Source: Miniphocaeibacter massiliensis (lineage in GTDB: Bacteria; Bacillota; Clostridia; Tissierellales; Peptoniphilaceae). Taken from it: DNA of 64,000 nucleotides. Below are positions 54,323-62,612 of this stretch, piece by piece. Location: positions 1 to 64,000 of the forward strand of contig NZ_OCTQ01000004.1 in assembly GCF_900232905.1 (NCBI RefSeq). Direction: 5' to 3'. Position 1 is the stretch's first letter, and the number at the start of each line of letters is the position of its first letter. A program made the position numbers and the translations under genes. The notes beneath the pieces were generated by a model. That model was not told the origin of the DNA and did not search any database. It saw nothing but the letters and a program-made list of their open reading frames with translations.

Positions 54323-55279
54323 TTACTGCCCTCTATATCTTATTCTTGGATCAATTAAACCATACATAATGTCTGACAAAAGATTACCTATTATTGTCAA
54401 ACTTCCGGATAAAACTAAAACAGCCATTATTACTGGATAATCCATATTCTGTATAGCCGTTACAAAGTAATTTCCCATACCTGGCCAACTAAAAATAGTT
54501 TCTGTTATTACTGCACCTGTAATAAGTAATGGTAGTGACATTCCCATTTTAGTTACAATTGGTAGCAATACATTCTTAGCAACATGTTTTAACAATATTT
54601 CACTTTTAGAAGCACCAAATGCTTTTTGAACAAGTACATATTCTTCATTCATTTGAATAATAGTAGAATTTCTAACATATCTTGTAATATCTGGTACATA
54701 TCCAACTATAAGTACCATTGTAGGTAGTATTAAATGGTACAAGTAATCTATAAAATTACCTTCTTTACCCATTGAATACATTCCCATTAGTGGTAAAATT
54801 CTTAACTTATATGCAAATAAATATATTACTATCATTGCAAACCAAAAAGTAGGTACTGCAATACCTATTGAGCATATTCCATCAATCATTTTATCTAATC
54901 TTTTTCCTTTGTTACTACCAGAGATTAAGCCTAATACAGTTGAAATAAAATAAGAAATTAAATATGCTGGTAAAATTAAAGCTACTGTTGCAGGAACTCT
55001 TTCTACTAGATCGTGTTTTATACTTGTTCTAGTTATAATTGAATATCCAAAATCACCTTTAACAAAGTTTTTAACCCAGCTTGTATACTGTGTTATTATA
55101 GGTTTATCCAATCCATATTCCTCTCGTCTTGCATCTATTTCTTCTTGTTTCATATTTGGAGTTGTAATTGCATCCACTGCATCATATGGTGCTATATTTA
55201 TTAATATAAAACATATTACTGTAATCAATATCAATAATGGAATAGATTGTAATAATCTCTTAATAATGTATTTAATCAT
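54323..55279 (-). CDS. oppB: Oligopeptide ABC transporter permease OppB
   Basis: A 318-residue permease with six membrane segments. IIKRLLQSIPLLILITVICF is the family N-terminus. LDKPIITQYTSWVKNFVKGDFGYSI (in parts), the EAA loop YVLVQKAFGASKSEILLKHV and ITETIFSWPGMGNYFV are diagnostic. Separated from oppA by a 54-nt gap that is mostly a hairpin. Confidence 0.92.
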   Translation of the reverse strand: MIKYIIKRLLQSIPLLILITVICFILINIAPYDAVDAITTPNMKQEEIDARREEYGLDKPIITQYTSWVKNFVKGDFGYSIITRTSIKHDLVERVPATVALILPAYLISYFISTVLGLISGSNKGKRLDKMIDGICSIGIAVPTFWFAMIVIYLFAYKLRILPLMGMYSMGKEGNFIDYLYHLILPTMVLIVGYVPDITRYVRNSTIIQMNEEYVLVQKAFGASKSEILLKHVAKNVLLPIVTKMGMSLPLLITGAVITETIFSWPGMGNYFVTAIQNMDYPVIMAVLVLSGSLTIIGNLLSDIMYGLIDPRIRYRGQ

Positions 55280-55291
55280 AATTCCCCCTAT

Positions 55292-55331
55292 AAATAAAGC
55301 GCAGTTTTATTTAATAAACTGCGCTTTATTT
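55292..55331. terminator. Intra-operon hairpin between oppA and oppB
   Basis: A perfect 16-bp stem around an 8-nt loop, starting right after the oppA stop codon. It lacks a long T-run after the stem, so it probably gives partial termination or protects the oppA mRNA 3' end. Confidence 0.7.
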
Positions 55332-55333
55332 AT

Positions 55334-56902
55334 CTATTTCAATTTAAGTTTTGCCATATCACCAAAAGTGTATATTGGTACTAACTTAGCATCTTCAATA
55401 CCTGTTACACGGCTATTGGTTACTAAAGTTCTTAAGTTTGATCCAAATGGATAGAATATTGCTTCTTCTGAGACTATATTTTGAAGCTCATTATATTTTT
55501 CTTTTCTTTCTTTTTCATCTAATGTAGTATTTGCTTCATTAAATAATCTGTCTACATCTTTATTATTGTAATTAATCATATCTTCTTTAGTAGATACAAA
55601 TAAAGCTCCAAAAGTATCTGGATCAGTACCCATTATATATCCACCCAAAAACATATCATATTCTTTATTCTCTCTATCGTAAGCAGCTTTTACATATGCT
55701 GGTTGCTCTACTCCACTTAATTCCACTTCAATTCCAACCTCTTTAAGTTGAGCTTGAATTGTTAAGGCTTGATTTTCTTGAGCTGCATCTGTTTTTATAT
55801 AGCATATTTTCAATGATTTAGAACCATCTTTAACTAGTTCTTTCGCTTTTTCTAAATCTTGTTCCCATTTTTCAACATCTTCAATGTAGAAACTATTTGT
55901 TTTTGGTAAAAACGAATAACTTAACTCATAGTATTTATCGCTTGTATAAGCAGCTTTCATTATCTCTTCTCTGTTTAATGCCTTTAATATACCTTCTCTG
56001 TAAGATTTATCCTTCATAGAATCTGCTACAGAATTAAGCCTAACATAAGCAACTCTACCTTCACTATAATTTGTTATTTCAAAATCTTTGTTATCTTCAA
56101 AAGGCTCAAGTAAATCAGGCATTCCTATCCAAGCATCTACTTCTCCATTTTGCATAGCAAGTGTAGCAGTATCATCACTTTCTATAACTTTAAACACTAT
56201 TGTTTCAATATTTGCTTCACCATTTATATAATCTGTATTTTTTTCAAACTTAAAATGTTGTCCTGTTTTATATTCAACAAATTTATATGAACCACTTCCT
56301 ATAACTTTATCTTCTAATAAATTTAAATCAAAATTTCCTCTTTCTTCAAATATATGTTTAGGAAGTATATTTACGCCTGCACAAACTAATTCTTTTGCAC
56401 TTGCACTTACTACTGGTAAAGTAAATTTAACAGTTAAATCATCTATCGCTTCTACTTCTACTGCCTTTCCATCAACAAATAAATTTTCTGTTGTCGCATT
56501 TATCGAGTCATAAGTAAAAACCACATCTTCAGAAGTTAATGCTTCTCCATCAGTCCACTTTGTTCCTTCTTTTAATTTTACTGTATAAGTAAGTCCATCT
56601 TCTGATGCTTCTATTTTCTCTGCTAGCACAAGATTCTCAGACCCATCTTGGTTTATTTTTAACAAAGGTGAATAAATTAAATTTGCAGCCATCATTCCAA
56701 AACGATCATCTACTGTAATTGGATTTAAAGTGTTTCCTGGGTCTGCAGATATAGCATAAGTAAATGTACCTTCCTCTCCTTTTTTAACTGTTGTATTATT
56801 ATTTTCTGTTGTTTTATTTCCTCCGTCCTTACTACCACATCCTATAACTGATATTAATAGCATTAGTGCAAGCATAATACTGATTCCTATTTTTTTCTTC
56901 AT
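55334..56902 (-). CDS. oppA: Oligopeptide-binding lipoprotein OppA
   Basis: A 522-residue solute-binding protein, family 5. The signal peptide ends with lipobox SVIGC. LVLAEKIEASEDGLTYTVKLKEGTKWTDGEALTSEDVVFT (seen in parts) is the family signature. KIGISIMLALMLLI is the hydrophobic core of the leader. An upstream ATG (56959) would add 19 polar residues before the signal peptide; the ATG at 56902 follows GAGGG and is chosen. It binds extracellular peptides for OppBCDF, fitting a peptide-fermenting lifestyle. Confidence 0.93.
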   Translation of the reverse strand: MKKKIGISIMLALMLLISVIGCGSKDGGNKTTENNNTTVKKGEEGTFTYAISADPGNTLNPITVDDRFGMMAANLIYSPLLKINQDGSENLVLAEKIEASEDGLTYTVKLKEGTKWTDGEALTSEDVVFTYDSINATTENLFVDGKAVEVEAIDDLTVKFTLPVVSASAKELVCAGVNILPKHIFEERGNFDLNLLEDKVIGSGSYKFVEYKTGQHFKFEKNTDYINGEANIETIVFKVIESDDTATLAMQNGEVDAWIGMPDLLEPFEDNKDFEITNYSEGRVAYVRLNSVADSMKDKSYREGILKALNREEIMKAAYTSDKYYELSYSFLPKTNSFYIEDVEKWEQDLEKAKELVKDGSKSLKICYIKTDAAQENQALTIQAQLKEVGIEVELSGVEQPAYVKAAYDRENKEYDMFLGGYIMGTDPDTFGALFVSTKEDMINYNNKDVDRLFNEANTTLDEKERKEKYNELQNIVSEEAIFYPFGSNLRTLVTNSRVTGIEDAKLVPIYTFGDMAKLKLK

Positions 56903-57277
56903 ATTAATTCCCTCTCTTTTATTTTTATTGCGATTATATTTATAAAAATACATCAACAATTTGATTATACATATTATAAAAAAAGTTTCAAATGATTATA
57001 GATTGTTAAAAAAATATTTTAATTGTTTACTTTTATTACTCATTTTTTAAAATAAATTTAATTAATATATAGACTTCTACTCCTCTAAATTCTACTTAAA
57101 TAATAAATAATCTTATAATTAATCATATGTAATATGAGATATAAGATTGCTTATAAAATACTATCTCTTAATTTTTTTAATCTTGTTAGACTAATCCTTA
57201 ATAATAATGGTTTGCAACAAAATAAATTATAATATAAAATTAATATTATAACATTTTAATACCTAAGGAGTTGATTT
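56903..57277. other. 375-nt AT-rich divergent intergenic region
   Basis: Between oppA and the FUSC gene. No reading frame, RNA family or strong hairpin is visible. It must hold the opp promoter and the FUSC promoter; I could not pick either with confidence. Confidence 0.55.
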
Positions 57278-58285
57278 ATTATCAATAATAAACTACGTTT
57301 ATTTATTCATGCATTTTTTGGTTCGTTAACTATAGCAATATCTTTTTTTATAGCATATATTTTTGGGAATTTACAACTAGGGGTAATGTCATCGTTTGGA
57401 ACTTTATTATTTATGTACTATGTTCCTATAAATAAGAATGATACCTTTAAACATTTTTATTTTATCATGTTCTCAGGAGCAATATCCTTTTTTGCAAGTA
57501 TCTTTTTAGCTACTTATCCTTGGATAAGCATTCTATGGATTGGATTCTTAGCCTTTATTTTAAACTATATTTTATCACGCCTGACTTTTAAGGGACCTGG
57601 AATATTTTTTATATTAATGATTAATGGAATGCTATCTAGTTTAACAAATATACCTTTGTTAAATAGAATATACATGGTCTTTTATGTTTTAATTGGGGTC
57701 TTAATAGCTTATTTTTTAATTTTATTCGAAAATAAACTATACGAAAATAATTCAATATCAGTTAGCATATTTGAAATTAGTTATGCAAATAAAACCAACT
57801 CTGAAATTAATGAAATTATCATTAAGTCTTTAATTAATTCTATTTTTATATTTATTGCATATTATGTAGGATATAATTTACAATTAAAAAATTATTATTG
57901 GGTTTTAGTTGCATCTATTGTTGTATTACAAGAAGAAACTATACAAAATGCTTTTAAAAAACAAATTATGTATATTTTAGCTGCTATATCTGGATGTATT
58001 ATCTCATTTATAATTTATTCATACATTAATAACATTTTAGTTCTTGTACTAATTGCTTGTGTATTAATGTTCTTGATATGCTACTTTATGCCAAAAAATT
58101 ACTTAATAGGTAATTTATTTACTACACCTATAGCATTAATATTATTTAGGTTATTCAATCCAAATACAGCTACGGATTTAATTTATAGTCGTATAATAAA
58201 TATATTAATAGGAACTTGTATAGGAATTATAGGCATTATTGTTTTTTCACGTTTTCAGCGTACTATTGATAAACACAAAATATAA
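57278..58285 (+). CDS. FUSC-family membrane protein with apparent ATT start
   Basis: A 335-residue membrane protein with two blocks of about five helices each, the layout of the FUSC (aromatic-acid exporter/fusaric-acid-resistance-like) family; VGYNLQLKNYYWVLVASIVVL opens the second block (in parts). The first ATG in frame is at 57386, but the frame stays open and helical upstream (LRLFIHAFFGSLTIAISFF) to 57278. An ideal AAGGAG sits 7 nt before an ATT codon. Translation from ATT, or loss of an original ATG, are both possible. Substrate unknown. Confidence 0.75.
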   Translation: MINNKLRLFIHAFFGSLTIAISFFIAYIFGNLQLGVMSSFGTLLFMYYVPINKNDTFKHFYFIMFSGAISFFASIFLATYPWISILWIGFLAFILNYILSRLTFKGPGIFFILMINGMLSSLTNIPLLNRIYMVFYVLIGVLIAYFLILFENKLYENNSISVSIFEISYANKTNSEINEIIIKSLINSIFIFIAYYVGYNLQLKNYYWVLVASIVVLQEETIQNAFKKQIMYILAAISGCIISFIIYSYINNILVLVLIACVLMFLICYFMPKNYLIGNLFTTPIALILFRLFNPNTATDLIYSRIINILIGTCIGIIGIIVFSRFQRTIDKHKI

Positions 58286-58316
58286 ATATTAAAATAATTC
58301 ATTTTATTAAATGAAA

Positions 58317-58355
58317 AAAAAAGAGTTATGTTGAATTGAACATAACTCTTTTTTT
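58317..58355. terminator. Bidirectional terminator, FUSC / ferritin
   Basis: A 16-bp stem if the A and T runs are counted, 6-nt loop, flanked by A-run and T-run, between two convergent genes. Confidence 0.85.
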
Positions 58356-58360
58356 GTTAT

Positions 58361-58840
58361 TTATTTTCTAAATGTTAAATCTACGCTTATTGTAGCAGAA
58401 ATATTATTATCAGCTAATGTAAATAAATCTAAATTTTCCTTTGCTAAGTCTTCTTCTTCTATTTGTTCATTAATATATGAATGTAAAAATATTTCAGATG
58501 CATAATCTCCGTTTTCTTTTGCTATATCATGTAATTCATATATTTTTTTTGAAACTTTTCTTTCATGTTCTAATATTAATTTAGCTGCTTCTAAAGGAGT
58601 TTTTACATTAACTTCTTCCATTTTTACATCCATTAAAGTAGGAGTTACATCTCTCTTAACCAAGAAATTAATAAAGTCTTCTGCATGTTTCATCTCTTCT
58701 TTGTAATGATTAAATAAAAATGAAGAATATCCTTTATAGTTTAATTTTTCCATTTTTAAAGCTGTATTCAAATATATAAATCCTGAATACATTTCAAAAT
58801 TAATTTGTTCATTCATTTTGTCTATAACTTTTTGTTCCAT
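58361..58840 (-). CDS. Ferritin
   Basis: A 159-residue bacterial ferritin (FtnA type). Ferroxidase ligands appear in NEQINFEMYSGFIY, in EEMKHAEDF (the ExxH pair) and in HSYINEQIEEED. The helix order and length match ferritin rather than Dps or rubrerythrin, and no rubredoxin Cys motifs are present. It stores iron as a 24-mer in the cytoplasm. The start at 58840 follows TAGGAGATATA; an upstream ATG would add nine residues. Confidence 0.92.
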   Translation of the reverse strand: MEQKVIDKMNEQINFEMYSGFIYLNTALKMEKLNYKGYSSFLFNHYKEEMKHAEDFINFLVKRDVTPTLMDVKMEEVNVKTPLEAAKLILEHERKVSKKIYELHDIAKENGDYASEIFLHSYINEQIEEEDLAKENLDLFTLADNNISATISVDLTFRK

Positions 58841-59003
58841 ATTATATCTCCTATCTTTCATACACAATTTAAACCCTAGTAAATCAAATTTAATATTTAC
58901 TCGTTTAAATTATAACAAAGTTTATATATATATTCAATCAATAATTCTATATTCTAATAAGATATCCTTATTGAAGATATTAAACATAAAGTAGAATAAA
59001 AAT

Positions 59004-59030
59004 AATCAACTTACATGGTGTCAGTTGATT
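59004..59030. terminator. Possible extra hairpin between rplL and ferritin
   Basis: An 8-bp stem with a loop of 11 nt followed by TTTTAAGCTTTTTT on the plus strand. Its role is unclear, because both flanking genes are on the minus strand; it may back up the rplL terminator. Confidence 0.35.
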
Positions 59031-59076
59031 TTAAGCTTTTTTATTAATAATACATTTTTAATATTTTGGAGAAATA

Positions 59077-59138
59077 AAAAAAGCCTATAAGCTAGTTAAT
59101 AACTAACTTACAGACTTTTATACTACTATTTTAAAACT
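59077..59138. repeat. rplL 3' end plus terminator, duplicated at 51388-51449
   Basis: This copy includes the final codons of rplL and the terminator. It matches the copy near oppF with 6 differences in 62 bases. The differences in the stem are G-U pairs in the minus-strand RNA, so the terminator stays functional for rplL. Confidence 0.75.
59079..59119 (-). terminator. Terminator of rplJL
   Basis: A 17- to 19-bp stem allowing G-U pairs, 3-nt loop, T-run on the minus strand, 7 nt after the rplL stop codon. Confidence 0.85.
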
Positions 59139-59500
59139 ACAGTAGCTCCTACTTCTTCTAATTTAGCTTTTATTTCTTCAGCTTCTGCTTTAGCTACAGC
59201 TTCTTTTATAGTTTTAGGTGCTTCGTCAACTAATGCTTTAGCATCTTTTAATCCTAATCCACAAGCGTCTTTAACAACTTTGATAACTTTGATTTTTTCT
59301 CCACCTGCTGATTCTAATACTATATCAAATTCTGATTTTTCTTCTGCTGCTGCAGCTTCTCCGCCACCTGCAACTGCTCCACCCATTACTACTGGTGCTG
59401 ATGCTGATACTCCGAATTTTTCTTCTGCTGCTTTAACTAATTCATTTAATTCAAGAACTGTCATGTTCTCAATAGCTTCTAAAATTTGTTCTACTGACAT
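59126..59500 (-). CDS. rplL: Ribosomal protein L7/L12
   Basis: A 124-residue L7/L12. The N-terminal dimer domain ([28 protein letters not shown], in parts) is joined by an Ala/Gly-rich hinge to the C-terminal factor-binding domain with [19 protein letters not shown] and [19 protein letters not shown]. It ends GATVVLK. Unlike the usual order, no rpoB follows; a terminator and a ferritin gene do. Start has GGAGG. Confidence 0.96.
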   Translation of the reverse strand: MSVEQILEAIENMTVLELNELVKAAEEKFGVSASAPVVMGGAVAGGGEAAAAEEKSEFDIVLESAGGEKIKVIKVVKDACGLGLKDAKALVDEAPKTIKEAVAKAEAEEIKAKLEEVGATVVLK

Positions 59501-59541
59501 TATATTTTCCTCCGTTTTATTTTTCTATTAATTATTTTTAA

Positions 59542-60090
59542 TTATTCTGCTTCTGGAGCTTCTGTTTCTTCTACAGTAGCTTCTTCTGCTGGTGATTCTT
59601 CTGCTTTTTTCTTTGCTATAGCATCTGCTAAGTATACAAAGTTTGATACTGGAGCTTTGAAGCTTCCAAGTAACTTAGCTAATAAAACTTCTCTTGAAGG
59701 TATTGAAGCTAAATCTTTAACTCCTGTTACATCTAAATATTCACCTTCTAAGTAACCTGCTTTAATCTCTAATTTATCATGATCTTTAGCAAAATCATTA
59801 GCAATTCTTGCTGCTGCTATAGGATCTTCTGTACTAAAAGCAACTGCATTAGGTCCTACCAATAGTTCAGTAATTTCTTCTAATCCTAAATCTTTAAATG
59901 CAAAGTTCATCATTGTATTTTTGTATACTTTGTAAACTACATTTTCTTTTCTGAATCTATTTCTAAGATCTGTTAATTCCTCTACATTTAATCCTCTATA
60001 GTCAATTAACACCATAGATTTTGATGATTCAATGTTTTCTTTGATTTCATTTACTACAGATTGTTTTTTCTCTAAAACATAATCTTTCAC
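59542..60090 (-). CDS. rplJ: Ribosomal protein L10
   Basis: A 182-residue L10. KQSVVNEIKENIESSKSMVLIDYRGL, then LTDLRNRFRKENVVYKVYKNTMM (both read in parts), and the C-terminal helix that binds L12 dimers. The tail adds about 20 mostly acidic residues (EESPAEEATVEETEAPEAE). It is autoregulated through the L10 leader just upstream and is cotranscribed with rplL. Confidence 0.95.
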   Translation of the reverse strand: MKDYVLEKKQSVVNEIKENIESSKSMVLIDYRGLNVEELTDLRNRFRKENVVYKVYKNTMMNFAFKDLGLEEITELLVGPNAVAFSTEDPIAAARIANDFAKDHDKLEIKAGYLEGEYLDVTGVKDLASIPSREVLLAKLLGSFKAPVSNFVYLADAIAKKKAEESPAEEATVEETEAPEAE

Positions 60091-60130
60091 TATCTATTTC
60101 ACCTCCGCTATGGCTACACACATAAAAAAA

Positions 60131-60155
60131 TCTTTCCACCCAAAAGGCAGAAAGA
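60131..60155 (-). terminator. Attenuator hairpin in the L10 leader
   Basis: TCTTTC and GAAAGA arms with an inner CC/GG pair, followed by seven Ts on the minus strand, 40 nt before rplJ. It would be the off-state of the L10 leader. Confidence 0.75.
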
Positions 60156-60240
60156 CATTATTAAAAATCTCTTATCCACCTCGGTAGGATTATTAAGTAT
60201 TAAACCCCTACGGTCTTTGGTAGCCTATTCAATTAACATT
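60156..60240 (-). promoter_or_regulatory. Ribosomal protein L10 leader RNA
   Basis: The minus strand reads AGGCTACCAAAGACCGTAGG and then CCTACCGAGGTGGATAAGAG, the paired conserved blocks of the Firmicute L10 leader. Excess L10(L12)4 complex binds this leader and stops rplJL expression. Confidence 0.88.
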
Positions 60241-60278
60241 ATTATTATATCAGTTATATAATTAATGTCAATATTTTT

Positions 60279-60917
60279 TTATTCTTCAGATGATTCTTCA
60301 GTTTCTCCTACTGTTGGAACTTCTCCTGCTTCAACATCTACATCTTCTTCGATAACTTCTTCTCTTGGTTCAGATAGTGTTGCTACAACTTCTTCTAAAT
60401 CTGTTAATACTTCAACTTTGCTGTCACTAAATACATCTAAGTCTTTAATTGTGATATTTTCACCAATTTGCATATTTTCAACATTTACTATTGCTTCACT
60501 TGGTAAATCAGCTGGTAGACATTCTACTTCAACTTCATTTACCAATTGCATTAACACTGATGGTTGAACTCTTATGGAATCTCTTCCTTCTAATACTATT
60601 GGTACAAATACTTTCATCTTAACTGACATATCTACTCCTTGGAAATCCACATGTAGATATTGGTTTTTAAATGGATGTTTTTGAACTTCCTTTATTAGAG
60701 CTGGTTGGTTTATTCCCTCTATATCCAACTCAATAATATTACTTGTACCTGCTTCCAAATAGATTTTATCAAAGTCTTTTGAATCTACTACTATTGGTTG
60801 AGATTCTTTTCCTTTTGAATATACAATACTAGGTATTAATTTTTCAACTCTCATTTTATCTACTTTGTTTTTACCTGTACCTTCTCTTTTTTTAGCTTCT
60901 AATTTAAACTCTGCCAT
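60279..60917 (-). CDS. rplY: Ribosomal protein L25 / general stress protein Ctc
   Basis: A 212-residue long-form L25 (TL5/Ctc type). The 5S-rRNA-binding N-terminal domain has KKREGTGKNKVDKMRVEKLIPSIVY (in parts). The C-terminal beta domain with VPIVLEGRDSIRVQPS follows, ending in an acidic tail. Start at 60917 with TTGGAGGG. It lies 36 nt after a BofA-like gene. Confidence 0.92.
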   Translation of the reverse strand: MAEFKLEAKKREGTGKNKVDKMRVEKLIPSIVYSKGKESQPIVVDSKDFDKIYLEAGTSNIIELDIEGINQPALIKEVQKHPFKNQYLHVDFQGVDMSVKMKVFVPIVLEGRDSIRVQPSVLMQLVNEVEVECLPADLPSEAIVNVENMQIGENITIKDLDVFSDSKVEVLTDLEEVVATLSEPREEVIEEDVDVEAGEVPTVGETEESSEE

Positions 60918-60953
60918 AATTCCCTCCAAATTTATACAAATCTTTATATTTTA

Positions 60954-61202
60954 TTATGCATTAATAAATAATAACACAATTAGTCCTGGAATGCCAAATG
61001 CTCCAGTAATTAATGCGTTTATTGGTGTCAATTCTAAATTTAAACCAAAATATTCTCCAATTAAATTAAATAATAATAGACTTACCACCCCAATTATACC
61101 ATTTATTGCTATTTTTCCAAAAAATTTTACAGATGTTTTTATTATTTTTAAAAAAATATATATAAGTAAGATTGCTATTACATATAGTACTACTTTATCC
61201 AT
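60954..61202 (-). CDS. BofA-family small membrane protein
   Basis: An 82-residue protein with two to three hydrophobic segments and the C-terminal LNLELTPINALITGAFGIPGLIVLL characteristic of BofA (in parts). In Bacillus BofA restrains SpoIVFB and so sigma-K processing. Homologues also occur where no sporulation is known. Here it precedes the L25 gene, and no other sporulation gene is visible, so the role is uncertain. Start has TAGGAG. Confidence 0.8.
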   Translation of the reverse strand: MDKVVLYVIAILLIYIFLKIIKTSVKFFGKIAINGIIGVVSLLLFNLIGEYFGLNLELTPINALITGAFGIPGLIVLLFINA

Positions 61203-61274
61203 ATTATTCTCCTAACTAAATAATTTAACTTTAAAATTATTTTAGCATAAATAATATCTAACAAATCATACAAA

Positions 61275-61300
61275 AAATCAACAGTTAAAGCTGTTGATTT
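61275..61300 (-). terminator. Terminator of the carboxypeptidase gene
   Basis: A perfect 10-bp stem, 6-nt loop and a T-run on the minus strand, 10 nt after the stop codon. Confidence 0.85.
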
Positions 61301-61310
61301 TTCATTAATT

Positions 61311-62612
61311 TTATTCATCTGTATTTGAATTTTTATTACTTTCGTTATTTAGCTCAGAATTATTTTTATTTTCACTACTAGGCTCACTACTAGTTGTATT
61401 ATTTTCAACCTTTGCTAAATTCAAATACTCTTCTAATGTTAAATCTTTTTCTTTCATTTCTAAGGCTGCTTTTGTTCCTACATATCTTAGATGCCAAGGT
61501 TCAAATTTTCTACCAGTAATATCTTCCTTGTCTTTAGGATATCTAAATACAAATCCATTTTTGTGTGCATTTTCAAATAACCAATCATATGCCTTGGTTT
61601 CTGCAAATTTAACACTATACTTATTTTCATAATCTTCATCTACTACATCTATTGCTAGACCTGTTTGATGCTCACTATGTCCTAATTCTACTTCAGTTCC
61701 ATCTTTCTTATACTCACCATAAGAACTTACACCATCTGTATAAGATTGTGCTAACATATCATAACTAAGGAAATTAGATGCAGAATTAATTTTTATATCA
61801 TCAATTTTTGCCTTGTAAACCATATTGTCAAAAGCTTGTTTTGCTTCTGAGTTAAAGTTTGGCTCATAATCTCTTGGTAAAGAATACTCATCATTAACTA
61901 CTAAAAGTCCATTTATTACCTTTAATTCTTTTCCTTTACTTGCATTTGTTAGATTTTTTGTTTCAACAAATCCAACCTCTTCTAAATATTTAACCTTTGT
62001 AAAATCATTTATAGTTCCATAACTTTCTAAGTAAGTTCCCGCTGGAATTTCTTTTAGTTCTGTACTTGTATTATTTTCTTTATACATCTTTATAGCACTA
62101 TTAGTTAACATAAAGCCTTTTAGAGTTTCAAATTCTTGGCTATTCTCATTTTTTGTCTCTGTTACTTTATTAGTATTTTTATTTTTTTCATCTTTACCTT
62201 TAGAACTAAATGCGGTCTTTATTAATATTGCAACTAAAATTACACAAACTATTGAAGCTAAAAAAAATATAAAACGTCTTTTTCTACGCTTTTTCTCTCT
62301 TTCCATCCTCGCTTTTCGTTCTAGTCTTCTTCTTTCTTTCTCTATACTTTCTGGATCCATTTTAATAGTAAATCCTAAGTTAGAATCATAACCTTTACTT
62401 CTTTCCCTACTAGGTTGAGATTGTCTTGGCCTTGGTCTTCTATTTTTTTGTAAATTATTTTCTTTAGCTGATTTTTGTTCTTCACCATTAGAACTCTTTC
62501 TAGATTGATCCGCTCTACTTACATTTCTGTCCTTTAAACCCTCAACACCTTCATCAAGGAAACTATATTTCTTATTGATATCACTAAAGCTTCTTTTCTT
62601 TTTATCTGGCAT
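61311..62612 (-). CDS. Membrane-anchored D-alanyl-D-alanine carboxypeptidase (VanY/M15)
   Basis: A 433-residue protein with a long basic cytoplasmic N-terminus (about 1-130, many Arg/Lys), one membrane helix (FIFFLASIVCVILVAILI) and an extracellular part. That part starts with an SH3-like stretch and contains the M15B peptidase with the zinc motifs SEHQTGLAIDVVDED and EPWHLRYVG. It ends in an Asn/Ser-rich tail. It should trim terminal D-Ala from wall stem peptides. Resistance is not implied, since no vanHAX is present. It overlaps the glycosyltransferase gene by 11 nt. Confidence 0.9.
   Translation of the reverse strand: MPDKKKRSFSDINKKYSFLDEGVEGLKDRNVSRADQSRKSSNGEEQKSAKENNLQKNRRPRPRQSQPSRERSKGYDSNLGFTIKMDPESIEKERRRLERKARMEREKKRRKRRFIFFLASIVCVILVAILIKTAFSSKGKDEKNKNTNKVTETKNENSQEFETLKGFMLTNSAIKMYKENNTSTELKEIPAGTYLESYGTINDFTKVKYLEEVGFVETKNLTNASKGKELKVINGLLVVNDEYSLPRDYEPNFNSEAKQAFDNMVYKAKIDDIKINSASNFLSYDMLAQSYTDGVSSYGEYKKDGTEVELGHSEHQTGLAIDVVDEDYENKYSVKFAETKAYDWLFENAHKNGFVFRYPKDKEDITGRKFEPWHLRYVGTKAALEMKEKDLTLEEYLNLAKVENNTTSSEPSSENKNNSELNNESNKNSNTDE

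Noticed and set aside
61311-62612. Vancomycin resistance determinant (VanY)
   Set aside because: M15 carboxypeptidases are common housekeeping wall enzymes; there is no vanHAX, vanS or vanR nearby.
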